From assembly GCF_016863095.1 (NCBI RefSeq), contig NZ_BOOF01000001.1:248001-312000 (forward strand): a stretch of DNA of 64,000 bases, in the 5' to 3' direction. A model generated the notes under the pieces. It worked only from the letters and a program-made list of their open reading frames with translations. It searched no databases and was not told where the DNA came from. The position numbers and the translations under genes are program-made. Below, piece after piece: positions 20,803 through 29,719 of the stretch (the stretch's first letter is position 1; each line of letters begins with the position of its first letter). Source of the DNA: Microbispora siamensis (GTDB lineage: Bacteria; Actinomycetota; Actinomycetes; Streptosporangiales; Streptosporangiaceae).

Positions 20803-21300
20803 GTGAGCAAGACCAAGAGCAAGGGCGGCCAGAGCACTCCGGCGACGGTCGCCCTCACGCAGGCGAAGGCGGAGTTCACCCTTCACCCCTACGACCACGA
20901 CCCGAACGCCCAGGCGTACGGCGAGGAGGCGGCCGACGCGCTTGGGCTGCCCTACGAGCGGATCTTCAAGACGCTGGTGGCGGAGACCGAGGCGGGCCTG
21001 GCGGTCGCGGTCGTGCCGGTGGCGGGCAAGCTCGACCTCAAGGCGTTCGCAGTGGCGCTGAAGGGCAAGCGGGCGGCGATGGCCGACGCGGCCAAGGTGG
21101 AGCGGGTGACCGGCTACGTGGTCGGCGGCATCAGCCCGCTCGGGCAGCGCAAGCGGCTGCCGACCGTGGTGGACGAGTCCGCGCTCGGCTTCGAGACGAT
21201 CTACTTCTCCGCCGGGCGGCGCGGCCTGCAGATCGAGACCGCGCCGGGCAACCTCGTCCGGCTCGCCCAGGCCGTGACCGCCCCCATCGCGAAGCTCTGA
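20803..21300 (+). CDS. ybaK: Cys-tRNA(Pro) deacylase, YbaK/EbsC type
   Basis: 165 residues of the YbaK/aminoacyl-tRNA editing fold, a free-standing trans-editing factor that hydrolyses Cys-tRNA(Pro) (and related mischarged tRNAs) in the cytosol. Typical marks are TPATVALTQAKAEFTLHPYDHD, YGEEAADALGLPYERIFKTLV, VVPVAGKLDLKAFAVALKGKRAAM with the conserved Lys, and TGYVVGGISPLGQRKRLPTVVDE. The start is GTG 20803 (VSKTKSKGG), positioned by a leaderless-type -10; a longer frame upstream has no support. It is monocistronic. Confidence 0.88.
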   Translation: MSKTKSKGGQSTPATVALTQAKAEFTLHPYDHDPNAQAYGEEAADALGLPYERIFKTLVAETEAGLAVAVVPVAGKLDLKAFAVALKGKRAAMADAAKVERVTGYVVGGISPLGQRKRLPTVVDESALGFETIYFSAGRRGLQIETAPGNLVRLAQAVTAPIAKL

Positions 21301-21377
21301 GCCTGTCTACTGTTGCCATCGCCCGTACGGCTCGCCGGCCATGAGACTGGCCGGGAACCGCACCGAACGGGGGAGAT

Positions 21378-22772
21378 GTGAACGAGCTGGTCGACCTCAC
21401 CGCGACGGAGATGGCCGCGCTGCTGCGGGCGCGCGAGGTGAGCGCGGTCGAACTGACCGAGGCGAGCCTGCGGCGCGTCGAAGAGACGAACCCTCGGGTC
21501 AACGCCATCGTGACGCTGACCGCGGAGCGGGCGCTCGACCGGGCCGCACGCGCCGACGAGGACCTGCGGCGCGGCCTGGTGCGCGGCCCGCTGCACGGCA
21601 TCCCGGTCGCGCACAAGGACCTCGCCGACACCGCGGGCGTGCGGACCACGTACGGCTCGCGGGCGTTCGCGGACCACGTCCCCACCGAGGACGACCCGCT
21701 CGTGCGGCGCATCCGCGAGGCGGGCGGGATCGCCCTGGGCAAGACGAACACCCCGGAGTTCGGCACCGGCTCGCACACGGTCAACGAGGTGTTCGGGGCG
21801 ACCCGCAACCCCTACGATCTGTCGAAGAGCGCGGGCGGCAGCAGCGGCGGCGCGGCCGCGGCGCTGGCCTGCCGGATGGTGCCGCTCGCCGACGGCTCCG
21901 ACATGGGCGGCTCGCTGCGCAACCCCGCGTCGTTCTGCAACGTGGCGGGCCTGCGGCCGACCCCGGGGCGGGTGCCGGCGAAGTCGGCGACGGCGGCCTG
22001 GTTCACGCTCAGCGTGCCGGGGCCGATGGCCCGCACGGCCGGCGACCTGGCGCTGTTCATGTCGGCCGTCGCCGGGTTCGACCCGGTCTCGCCCTTCTCG
22101 ATCCGCGAGGACGGCACGGCGTTCGCCGCCTCCCTCGACATGGACCTCGCCGGAGTCCGTCTCGCCTTCAGCCCCGACCTCGGTGGCCTCCCGGTCGACC
22201 CCCGCACCGCCGCGGTGACGGCTCGGGCGGCCGAGACGCTGGCCGCGCTGGGAGCCAAGGTCGAGCGGGTGGACCTGGACCTGTCCGACGCCGAGGAGGC
22301 GTTCCGCGTCTACCGGTCGTGGTACTACGCGCTCAACTTCGGCGACCTCCCGGAGGTGGGTCCCAACGTCGCCTGGAACGTGGAGCAGGGGCGGAAGGTC
22401 ACCGGGGCCGACCTCGCCCGCGCCGAGCGGTTGCGCACCGGGCTGTTCCACCGCATGCGGGAGTTCTTCGGCCGCTACGACTTCCTGGTGGCGCCCGTCA
22501 GCCAGGTGCCGCCGTTCCCGGTCGAGCAGCCGTACGTCACGGAGGTGGCCGGGGTGGAGATGCCCGACTACCTGGCGTGGATGCGGTCGTGCTACTGGAT
22601 CAGCGTGCTGCACGCGCCCGCGATGTCGGTGCCGTGTGGTTTCACGCCCGACGGTCTCCCGGTCGGCCTGCAGATCGTGGGCAGGCCGTGGGCCGACATG
22701 GACGTCCTGCGCCTCGGGCACGCCTTCGAGCAGGCCACCGGCTTCTGGCGGACCGGGCCCCGGCTCGGCTGA
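21378..22772 (+). CDS. Amidase-signature family hydrolase
   Basis: 464 residues. The Ser-cisSer-Lys catalytic triad is complete: Lys in GIPVAHKDLADTAG, the cis-Ser in SAGGSSGGAAAALA, and the nucleophile Ser in DGSDMGGSLRNPASFC. The protein therefore hydrolyses an amide bond, but substrates in this family range from small amides to Glu-tRNA(Gln). It is not GatA: no gatB or gatC lies beside it and the C-terminal part differs. No signal peptide, so cytosolic. GTG 21378 is preceded by GGGGGAGA. It stands alone between two divergent-pattern genes; a loose CCCGCGCG/CGCGCGGG hairpin at 22782-22814 may end the transcript. Confidence 0.88.
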   Translation: MNELVDLTATEMAALLRAREVSAVELTEASLRRVEETNPRVNAIVTLTAERALDRAARADEDLRRGLVRGPLHGIPVAHKDLADTAGVRTTYGSRAFADHVPTEDDPLVRRIREAGGIALGKTNTPEFGTGSHTVNEVFGATRNPYDLSKSAGGSSGGAAAALACRMVPLADGSDMGGSLRNPASFCNVAGLRPTPGRVPAKSATAAWFTLSVPGPMARTAGDLALFMSAVAGFDPVSPFSIREDGTAFAASLDMDLAGVRLAFSPDLGGLPVDPRTAAVTARAAETLAALGAKVERVDLDLSDAEEAFRVYRSWYYALNFGDLPEVGPNVAWNVEQGRKVTGADLARAERLRTGLFHRMREFFGRYDFLVAPVSQVPPFPVEQPYVTEVAGVEMPDYLAWMRSCYWISVLHAPAMSVPCGFTPDGLPVGLQIVGRPWADMDVLRLGHAFEQATGFWRTGPRLG

Positions 22773-22836
22773 TCGCGCCGTCCCGCGCGAGGTGTCCCCC
22801 GCCGGCCGCGCGGGCTCGTGTTCGCGTGGTCGGGAT

Positions 22837-23322
22837 TCAGCGGCTTCTCTCGTTGTAGGTCACGGCGAACTCGATGACCCAGAAGACCGCGGTGGCCACG
22901 AGCGGCCAGGCGAACAGCACGCCGTGCGCGGTCAGGTCCAGCGAGGTCGTGGTGGTGTAGCCGCCCGGCCCCGCCGCCTGGACCGCGCCCTTGGCCGTGC
23001 CGCCGACCAGCATCGCGACGTACCCGGCGAGCAGCCCGCCGGCGGCGAGCCCCAGGAGGACCTCGACCGGCCGGCCGCGCGACAGCACGTACCCCGCGAT
23101 TCCGCAGACCAGGCCGAACGCGCCGGTGACCACCGCGAACCAGCCGTCCGCCTCGATGAGCGACTGCGTCTCGGGGTCGGCCACGTGCGGCGCCCCGTCG
23201 ATCAGCACGTATCGCGTGGCGGGAGCGAGCGCCGACCACACGTATCCGGCGACCACGCCGAGCACGGCGAGCACGAGGACGGTCACGCCGATCGCCGCCA
23301 GATTGCCCCTCAGGTGCCGCAC
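22837..23322 (-). CDS. DUF2567-like membrane protein
   Basis: 161 residues with four membrane helices. The first helix (GVTVLVLAVLGVVAGYVWSAL) is followed by an extracytoplasmic segment of about 30 residues with APATRYVLIDGAPHVADPETQS, then three more helices and a short basic tail (YNERSR). Topology, length and the first loop resemble the actinobacterial DUF2567 family of unknown function. I use GTG 23322 (VRHLRGNLAAIG): TACTAT lies 7 nt upstream, a strong leaderless signal. Longer frames exist to 23394 but would run through this promoter. It is divergent from murA across about 100 bp. Confidence 0.7.
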   Translation of the reverse strand: MRHLRGNLAAIGVTVLVLAVLGVVAGYVWSALAPATRYVLIDGAPHVADPETQSLIEADGWFAVVTGAFGLVCGIAGYVLSRGRPVEVLLGLAAGGLLAGYVAMLVGGTAKGAVQAAGPGGYTTTTSLDLTAHGVLFAWPLVATAVFWVIEFAVTYNERSR

Positions 23323-23329
23323 CGTCCCG

Positions 23330-23335
23330 ATAGTA
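23330..23335 (-). promoter_or_regulatory. Leaderless promoter, -10 TACTAT
   Basis: On the minus strand TACTAT is followed by 7 nt and GTG 23322. It defines the start of the DUF2567-like gene. Confidence 0.6.
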
Positions 23336-23423
23336 CCCACGTGGTGATTGGGTCCGGTCCCGTTACTCTTGCTGAAGCCGGGTGCAGGGGACACACGGTA
23401 TCGGTGTGGGCCAAGGAGGCCGA

Positions 23424-24728
23424 GTGAGCGAAGAGGTATGGCAGATCGACCCGTCCGGCCCGCTGCGGGGGGACGTGGAGGTCCGGGGATCGAAGAACGC
23501 GGTCTCGAAACACATGGTGGCGGCGATGCTCGGCACAGGCCCGAGCACGCTGCACAACGCCCCCGAGGTCGGCGAGGTGGGGCTCACCGCCGCCATGCTC
23601 GAAGCCCTCGGCATCCACGTGGAGATCACCCCGGGTGAGATCACCATCGAGCGGGGCACCGAGATCCGGCCGCGGGTGCCGGAGGAGTACACCGGGCTCA
23701 ACCGCATCCCGATCCTGATGCTCGGTCCGCTGCTGCACCTGGCGGGCGAGGCGTTCGTCCCCCTCGTCGGCGGGGACCCGATCGGCAGGAGGCCGGTCAA
23801 CTTCCACGTCGAGGCGCTGCGGTCGATGGGCGCGGAGATCGAGGTCGGCGACAACGGCATCACCGCCAAGGCGGCCCGGCTGCGCGGCAGCCGCATCACG
23901 CTCCCCTACCCCAGCGTGGGCGCCACCGAGACGATCCTCATGACGGCGGTGCTGGCGGAGGGCAAGACCGTCATCAAGGGCGCGGCGATGGAGCCCGAGG
24001 TGGTGGAGCTGGCGCTGTTCCTCCAGCGCATGGGCGCGATGATCGAGCTCAGCCCCGACCGCCGCATCGTCATCGAGGGCGTCGAGCGGCTGCACGGCGC
24101 CTCCACCTGGCTGGCCGGCGACCGCATCGAGGCGTTCTCCTACCTCGTGGCGGGCCTGGTGACGGGCGGCGAGGTGCGCGTGCACGGCTGCCACCAGGAC
24201 CGGCTCGTCACGGCCATCACCACGCTGGCGAGGATGGGCGCGCGGTTCGAGATAACCGACGAGTGGCTGTGCGCCTCCGCCCCGGACGGCCTGCGCGCGG
24301 CGGCGGTGCAGACCGACACCCACCCCGGCTTCATGACGGACTGGCAGACGCCGCTGATGGTGCTGTTCACCCGCGCCGAGGGCATGTCGGTGCTGCACGA
24401 GACGGTGTTCGAGAACCGGCTCGTGTACGTGCCCGCGCTGCAGAAGATGGGGTGCGAGATCGAGGTGTTCGCCCAGTGCCTGGGCGGGCCGGCGTGCCGC
24501 TACCACGACACCAACGCCAAGCACTCGGCGGTCGTACGCGGAGTCTCCAACCTGCGCGGGGCCGACGTCACGCTCCCCGACATCCGCGCCGGGTTCTCCG
24601 CGGTGCTGGCCGCCGCCGTGGCCGAGGGCACCTCGACCCTGCGGGGCGTCAACCACATCGAACGCGGTTACCACAGACCGTTCGAACAGTTCACCTCCCT
24701 CGGGTTGAAGATCAACAGGATCACGTAA
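23424..24728 (+). CDS. murA: UDP-N-acetylglucosamine 1-carboxyvinyltransferase, Cys-to-Asp variant
   Basis: 434 residues of the EPSP synthase/MurA fold, six repeats of the inside-out barrel. MurA transfers enolpyruvate to UDP-GlcNAc, the first committed step of peptidoglycan synthesis. The substrate-site Lys-Asn is in VRGSKNAVSKHM; the mobile-loop motif, GGCTIGARPVD in E. coli, reads VGGDPIGRRPVNFH here, so Asp replaces the catalytic Cys as in mycobacterial MurA. Known consequence of that change: activity is kept, fosfomycin no longer alkylates the enzyme. Also seen: SVGATETILMTAVLAEG, IVIEGVERL, AGDRIEAFSYL and the closing NHIERGYHRPFEQF. AAGGAGG sits before GTG 23424. A class A PBP follows 52 bp on. 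It may be a second MurA rather than the only one. Confidence 0.88.
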   Translation: MSEEVWQIDPSGPLRGDVEVRGSKNAVSKHMVAAMLGTGPSTLHNAPEVGEVGLTAAMLEALGIHVEITPGEITIERGTEIRPRVPEEYTGLNRIPILMLGPLLHLAGEAFVPLVGGDPIGRRPVNFHVEALRSMGAEIEVGDNGITAKAARLRGSRITLPYPSVGATETILMTAVLAEGKTVIKGAAMEPEVVELALFLQRMGAMIELSPDRRIVIEGVERLHGASTWLAGDRIEAFSYLVAGLVTGGEVRVHGCHQDRLVTAITTLARMGARFEITDEWLCASAPDGLRAAAVQTDTHPGFMTDWQTPLMVLFTRAEGMSVLHETVFENRLVYVPALQKMGCEIEVFAQCLGGPACRYHDTNAKHSAVVRGVSNLRGADVTLPDIRAGFSAVLAAAVAEGTSTLRGVNHIERGYHRPFEQFTSLGLKINRIT

Positions 24729-24780
24729 AGCTTTGCGGCCTCCGGGTTTGGAGAAACGCCAGAGGTCGCACTGATATCCC

Positions 24781-27543
24781 GTGACCTCTCGTCTTCTCAG
24801 CACCGTCCTCGCGTTGGGCATGTGCGGCGCGGCCGGGGGCACGCTGGTCGCCGGGCTGGTCATGCCCTACGTGGGCGGGGCCGGCCTGGCGGCCAAGAGC
24901 GCGGCCTCCACCTTCACCGACCTGCCCACACCCCTGCGCGAGGAGCCGCTGCCCGAGGTGACGCGGCTGCTCGACCGCAACGGGCACCAGATCGCCCAGT
25001 TCTACTACCAGAACCGGCAGTCGGTGCCGCTGAGCGCGGTCGCCCCGGTCATGCGCCAGGCCATCGTGGCCATCGAGGACGCCCGGTTCTACGAGCACGG
25101 CGGCCTGGACATCAAGGGAACGCTGCGGGCCTTCGTCACCAACACGCGGGCCGGCGGGATCCGGCAGGGCGGCTCGTCCATCAGCCAGCAGCTCGTCAAG
25201 AACATCATGCTGAACCAGGCCGAGTCGGAGCAGGAGCGGGCGCAGGCCCTCGTCCGCTCGTTCCGCCGCAAACTGGACGAGCTGCGGTACGCGCTGGCGC
25301 TGGAGCGCAAATACACCAAGGACCAGATCCTCGAGCGCTACCTCAACATCGCCTACTTCGGCGCGGGCGCGTTCGGCGTCCAGGCGGCGGCCAAGCGGTT
25401 CTTCGGCGTCGACGCCGCCGACCTCACGCTCACGCAGGCCGCGACGCTCGCCGGCGCCGTGCGCACGCCGTACGACACCGATCCCTCGCTCGGCGAGGAG
25501 CACCAGGAGAGGCTGCGCGCCCGGCGCGACCTGGTCCTGGGCCGGATGGCCGAGCTCGGAGTGATCGGCAAGGACGCGGCGCGCACCGCCGCGGCCGAGC
25601 CGCTGGCGCTGCACCTGCGCCCCGAGCCCGGCGGCTGCGCCGGCAGCGCCCACCCCTTCTTCTGCGTGTACGTGGAGCGCGAGGTGCTCACCAACCCCGC
25701 CTTCGGATACACCAGGGCCGACCGGGAGCGGCGCCTCCAGCGGGGCGGGCTGACGATCTGGACGACCATCGACCCGGTCGCGCAGCGGGCGGCTGAGCGC
25801 GCCATCGCCGCCCGGGTCAGGCCCCGCGACAACCAGGTGGCGTCCGAGACGATGATCGAGCCGGGCACCGGGCGCATCCGCGCGATGGCGGTGAGCAAGC
25901 GGTATGGGCGCAACCCGCACGACCGCGACCTCGGGCCCAGCACCACCTACAACCTGGCGGCCGACACCGCGCACGGCGGCGGGCTCGGCCTGCAGGCGGG
26001 GTCCACGTTCAAGGTGTTCACGCTGGCCACCGCGCTCAAGCAGGGGATGCGGTTCGGCGACGGCTTCACGATCCCCGGCTCGTACGTCCCGTCGTACGGC
26101 TATCGCGACTGCTCGGGCAGGGCCGTCAACGACCCGAACACGGTCATCCACAACGCGGGTGGCGAGGGCGGCGGCGGGCCGTACAGCCTGGAGATGGGCA
26201 CCTGGCAGTCGGTGAACATCTTCTACATGCGGCTGGAGCGCGAGGTCGGCCTGTGCGACGTCGTGCAGACGGCCAAGTCGCTCGGCATCAGGCGGGCGGA
26301 CGGCGCGCCGCTCCACGAGGTGCCGACGTTCACGCTGGGCGCCAACGAGATGGACCCGACGACCGTGGCGGCGGCGTACGCGGCGTTCGCCGCCCGCGGC
26401 CGCTACTGCAGGCCGATGGCCATCACCGCAGTCGTGGAGCGCGACGGCACCCGCACCGAGATACCGCCCGCCTGCGTGACCGCGCTCGAACCCGCGGTCG
26501 CCGACGCGGTGAGCCACGTGCTGACGGGGGTCTTCACCAAGGGCACGATGCGCGGCCAGTCCATCGGCCGGCCCGCCGCGGGCAAGACGGGCACCAACAA
26601 CGGCTACACCTCGGCCTGGTTCGCCGGGTACACGCCCGGCCTCGCCGCCGCCGTCAGCGTGGGCGACATCCGCGGCTCCTACCGCTATCCGCTCACCGGC
26701 GTCACCATCGGCGGCCGATACTACGGCGCGGTGCAGGGCGCCTCGCTGCCCGGCCCGATCTGGGTGGACTCGATGCGCGCGGCCCTGCGGGACACCCCGG
26801 CGTACGGATTCGTCCCGCCCGACATGGCCCGGTTCGGCGGCGGCTTCACGCCGGGCCTGAAGGAGGCGCTGGAGAAGCAACGCGAGAAGGAGAAGAAGAA
26901 GCGGGAGGCCGAGCGCGGGAAGCACGACGACGGCGACGGCGCGTCGGCCCAGAAGGAGGGCGCGACGGACGGCGGCGAGGAGTCCTCCGGCAGCGCCAGG
27001 ACCACTCCCCTGGCCACAGGCGGCAGGACCACTCCTCTGGCCGAAGGGGCCAGGACCACCCCCACCGCCGTCCGGGCCGCTCTCGCCCCTCCGCGCCGCT
27101 CCACCTCGGTCACCTCCACCTCGGTCACCTCCACCCGTAACCCGCCGGGCGCCACAGGCGCCCGCTCGGTCGCCCGTGGCTCCTCGCCCCATACGCCACT
27201 CCGCAGGGGCTCCGGCGCCGCGCCGGCGCCGTCCGGCTGGACGGGCTGGGCGAGTCTCACCCGCCCCCGCGCCGGTGCGAAGGGGAGCGGCCATCGGCCG
27301 GCGCGCGCCGCCCCGCCCGCCGCGTCCGGCCACCGGCCCGCTCGTCCCCGTGCCGGGAGAGCGACCGCCATCCGCGCGGCGGACGGCCGGCACCACGCCG
27401 TGACCCACGAGGGACGGCACCCGCGGGCGGCCCACGGTGCGAAGCACGCGGCGAAGCATCCGGCGGGAAGCCGGGGAACCGGCCGAGCCGAAGCATCGGC
27501 TCGACACCACCGTCCTGTCCACCGCGTACGGCGCCACGCCTGA
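24781..27543 (+). CDS. Class A penicillin-binding protein (glycosyltransferase + transpeptidase) with long basic tail
   Basis: 920 residues. After a short cytoplasmic start and one membrane helix (about 5-35) comes the GT51 glycosyltransferase, with VAIEDARFYEHGGLDIKG (catalytic Glu) and QGGSSISQQLVKN. The transpeptidase domain then has the nucleophile Ser in QAGSTFKVF (about residue 408), the WQSVNIFYMRL SxN motif and GKTGTNNG. It polymerises and cross-links peptidoglycan outside the membrane. From about residue 690 the sequence changes to a charged EKQREKEKKKREAERGK helix and then some 200 residues of Ala, Pro, Arg, His and Gly low complexity, ending HRPVHRVRRHA. The start GTG 24781 lacks a clear ribosome site. 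A PASTA domain is not seen. Confidence 0.93.
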   Translation: MTSRLLSTVLALGMCGAAGGTLVAGLVMPYVGGAGLAAKSAASTFTDLPTPLREEPLPEVTRLLDRNGHQIAQFYYQNRQSVPLSAVAPVMRQAIVAIEDARFYEHGGLDIKGTLRAFVTNTRAGGIRQGGSSISQQLVKNIMLNQAESEQERAQALVRSFRRKLDELRYALALERKYTKDQILERYLNIAYFGAGAFGVQAAAKRFFGVDAADLTLTQAATLAGAVRTPYDTDPSLGEEHQERLRARRDLVLGRMAELGVIGKDAARTAAAEPLALHLRPEPGGCAGSAHPFFCVYVEREVLTNPAFGYTRADRERRLQRGGLTIWTTIDPVAQRAAERAIAARVRPRDNQVASETMIEPGTGRIRAMAVSKRYGRNPHDRDLGPSTTYNLAADTAHGGGLGLQAGSTFKVFTLATALKQGMRFGDGFTIPGSYVPSYGYRDCSGRAVNDPNTVIHNAGGEGGGGPYSLEMGTWQSVNIFYMRLEREVGLCDVVQTAKSLGIRRADGAPLHEVPTFTLGANEMDPTTVAAAYAAFAARGRYCRPMAITAVVERDGTRTEIPPACVTALEPAVADAVSHVLTGVFTKGTMRGQSIGRPAAGKTGTNNGYTSAWFAGYTPGLAAAVSVGDIRGSYRYPLTGVTIGGRYYGAVQGASLPGPIWVDSMRAALRDTPAYGFVPPDMARFGGGFTPGLKEALEKQREKEKKKREAERGKHDDGDGASAQKEGATDGGEESSGSARTTPLATGGRTTPLAEGARTTPTAVRAALAPPRRSTSVTSTSVTSTRNPPGATGARSVARGSSPHTPLRRGSGAAPAPSGWTGWASLTRPRAGAKGSGHRPARAAPPAASGHRPARPRAGRATAIRAADGRHHAVTHEGRHPRAAHGAKHAAKHPAGSRGTGRAEASARHHRPVHRVRRHA

Positions 27544-27604
27544 GCGGATGGATGCCGCGCCCGCGATTGTGCCTGCCGCGCAGGGAGGCGGGGGGCGATG
27601 ATGG

Positions 27605-29701
27605 GGGCGCGCCGAGCCGGACCGCCAGCGCGTCGCCCTCGTGGCGGGTCTCGGCGGAGCCGGCAAGACCGAACTCGCCCTGCAGGCCGCGCACCTCGCC
27701 CGGGAGCGCGGCTGGTTTCCCGGCGGCGTGCTGTTCACCGACCTCCAGGACTACGCCGACCACCCGTGCCGCCCAGAAGAGCCCGACCACGCGGAACAGC
27801 ACGGCGGGGACGAGCGTCCCGGCCGCCACGATCGGAGCGGACAAGCGCGGCGATGCGGTGCGCGGCCGGGCGAGGTGCTCGGCGAGCTGCTGCGGGCGCT
27901 GGGACTGGCCCCCGAACGCGTCCCTCCCGGCACCCAGGACCGGGCCCGGCTGTTCGCGACGGTGCTGGACGCGTACGCCGAGCAGGGCCGGCCGATCCTG
28001 CTGGTCCTCGATAAGGCCTCCTCGGCCGAGCAGGTCAGGCCGCTGCTGCCCGGCACGGGCAGGGTGCTGATCACCTCCCGGCACACGCTGGACGTGGGGG
28101 CGCGCATCCTCGACCTCGGCATGCTCGCGCCCGGCGCGGCCGTCGAACTCCTGGCCCGTGCGCTTCGCCTGGCCCTGGGCGACGCCGACACCCGTGTCGC
28201 CCGGGAGCCCGCCGCCGCGGCGGACATCGCCGGTCTGTGCGGAGGGCTGCCGCTGGCCGTGCGGATCGTGGCCGCGCTCCTGGCCGCCGATCCCGTCCGT
28301 CCCCTGCGGGCGATGGCCGAGGACCTGGAGGAGGCCGCGACCCGGCTCGACGAGCTGTCGTACGAGGATCGTGGGGTGCGCGCGGCCTTCGAGCTGTCCT
28401 ACCGCCGCCTCGGCGCCGAGGAGGCCCGGATGTTCCGGCTGATGACCGCCGCCGCCGGCCCCGACCTGTCCACCGAGATCGCCGCCGTCGCCGCGGACCG
28501 CGAGCCGCGCCCCGCCCGCCGCCTGCTGGAGGCCCTGCACCGCGCGCATCTCGTCGAGCGCGGCGGCGCGTACGGCCGGTGGCGCACGCACGACCTCGTC
28601 CGCCTGTACGCCGGGGAGCGGGCCCGCGACCAGGCGGGGCCCGACCGGCACGAGGAGGCGCGCGACCGGCTCCTCGACCACTGCTGCTCCCGGGCCCGTG
28701 CGGCCGGAGCGTGGCTGTCCCTACCGGAGGCCCAGGCACGGCGGGAAGGGCAGGCACGGCGGGAGCCGGCGGCGGCTGGGACATGGCGCCGAGCTCACCG
28801 CGGCCGTGACCCTGGGCAACGCCTACCGCCTCGCCCGCCGCTACGACGAGTCCGTCGCCCAACTGCGCAGGGCCCTCGGCCTGGCGCACGACGACCGCGC
28901 CCGCAGCCCGGTGCTGCACAACCTCGGGCTGACGTACCTGCGGATGGGGCACTGGCCAAGGCGGAGGCATGCCACCGCCGCGACCGCCGCATCTGCGCTC
29001 TCGCGGGCGACCTTCGCGGCAGGGCGCAGGCCGCCGTCGCGCTGGGGGACGCGCTGCGCGCGAGGCGGCGCCACCCGGAGGCGGCCAGGGTGCTGACCGA
29101 GGCCGTCACGCTGTTCCAGCGTCTCGACGGGCTCGGGCTGGGCAACCGCACCGCTCTCATGCAGGCGCGGGTCAATCTCGCGCTCACCTACCTGGGCGGC
29201 CGCCCGGACCGCACGCCCACGTACATCCTCTGGCAGTTGTGCGCCGCCCTCGCCGCCGCACGGGACCTCGACGACCGTCACGCGCAGGCGCTGATCTTCA
29301 TGAACCTGTGCACGGCCTACCGGAACAGGTGCGCGGCCTGCCACGGACCGTCCGCCCTGGCGTGGGGCCGGCGCGCGGTCGCGCTGTTCGAAGAGCTGGG
29401 CGACACCTACCACCGGGCCCGGGCGCTGACGGCGCTCGGCCTGGCGGCCAGGCCGGAGGAGGCCCGGCGCAGCCTGGCCGAGGCGCAGTCGATCTTCGAG
29501 GATCTCGGCGCCGAGCGAGAGTGCCGGGAGGTGCGCGCCCTGTCGCGCGCCGGCCGTACGGAGCCGCCCCGGCGGGAGGCGTGTACGGCCGACGAGTCCG
29601 AGCAGGTGCGCGAGTGGGTGGACGACCTCCCGCACGCCGTGCTGCGCGGCGACGACGGACGCCTCGGCGAGGTGCTCATCCCCGGCTGCAACGTCGGCTG
29701 A
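27605..29701 (+). pseudogene. Decayed NB-ARC/TPR regulator (AfsR-like), headless and frameshifted
   Basis: The remnant begins inside a protein: an in-frame stop at 27599 is followed at once by VALVAGLGGAGKTELALQAA, the P-loop of an AfsR/SARP-type NB-ARC ATPase, so the DNA-binding N-terminus is gone. GVLFTDLQDYADHP is then interrupted by about 27 foreign codons (27767-27855), which on the other strand read like a membrane helix. After that GEVLGELLRALG, ILLVLDKAS, RVLITSRH and GLPLAVRIVAALLAA resume. Near 28770 the frame is lost; a TPR segment with VTLGNAYRLARRYDESVAQL continues in another frame to about 28955, then the first frame returns at AKAEACHRRDRRIC. Two frameshifts, a lost head, an insertion and an internal deletion make this a pseudogene unless the assembly is wrong. 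Confidence 0.7.
28733..28764. repeat. 18-bp tandem near-duplication at a deletion scar
   Basis: CAGGCACGGCGGGA occurs at 28733-28746 and again at 28751-28764. It sits where the decayed NB-ARC/TPR gene loses its frame and much of its middle, consistent with slippage or a microhomology-mediated deletion. Confidence 0.6.
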
Positions 29702-29719
29702 GCCGCGGGACGACGGGGA

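Noticed and set aside
21378..22772. GatA subunit of the tRNA amidotransferase
   Set aside because: The amidase triad is present, but there is no gatB or gatC beside it and the C-terminal half does not look like GatA.
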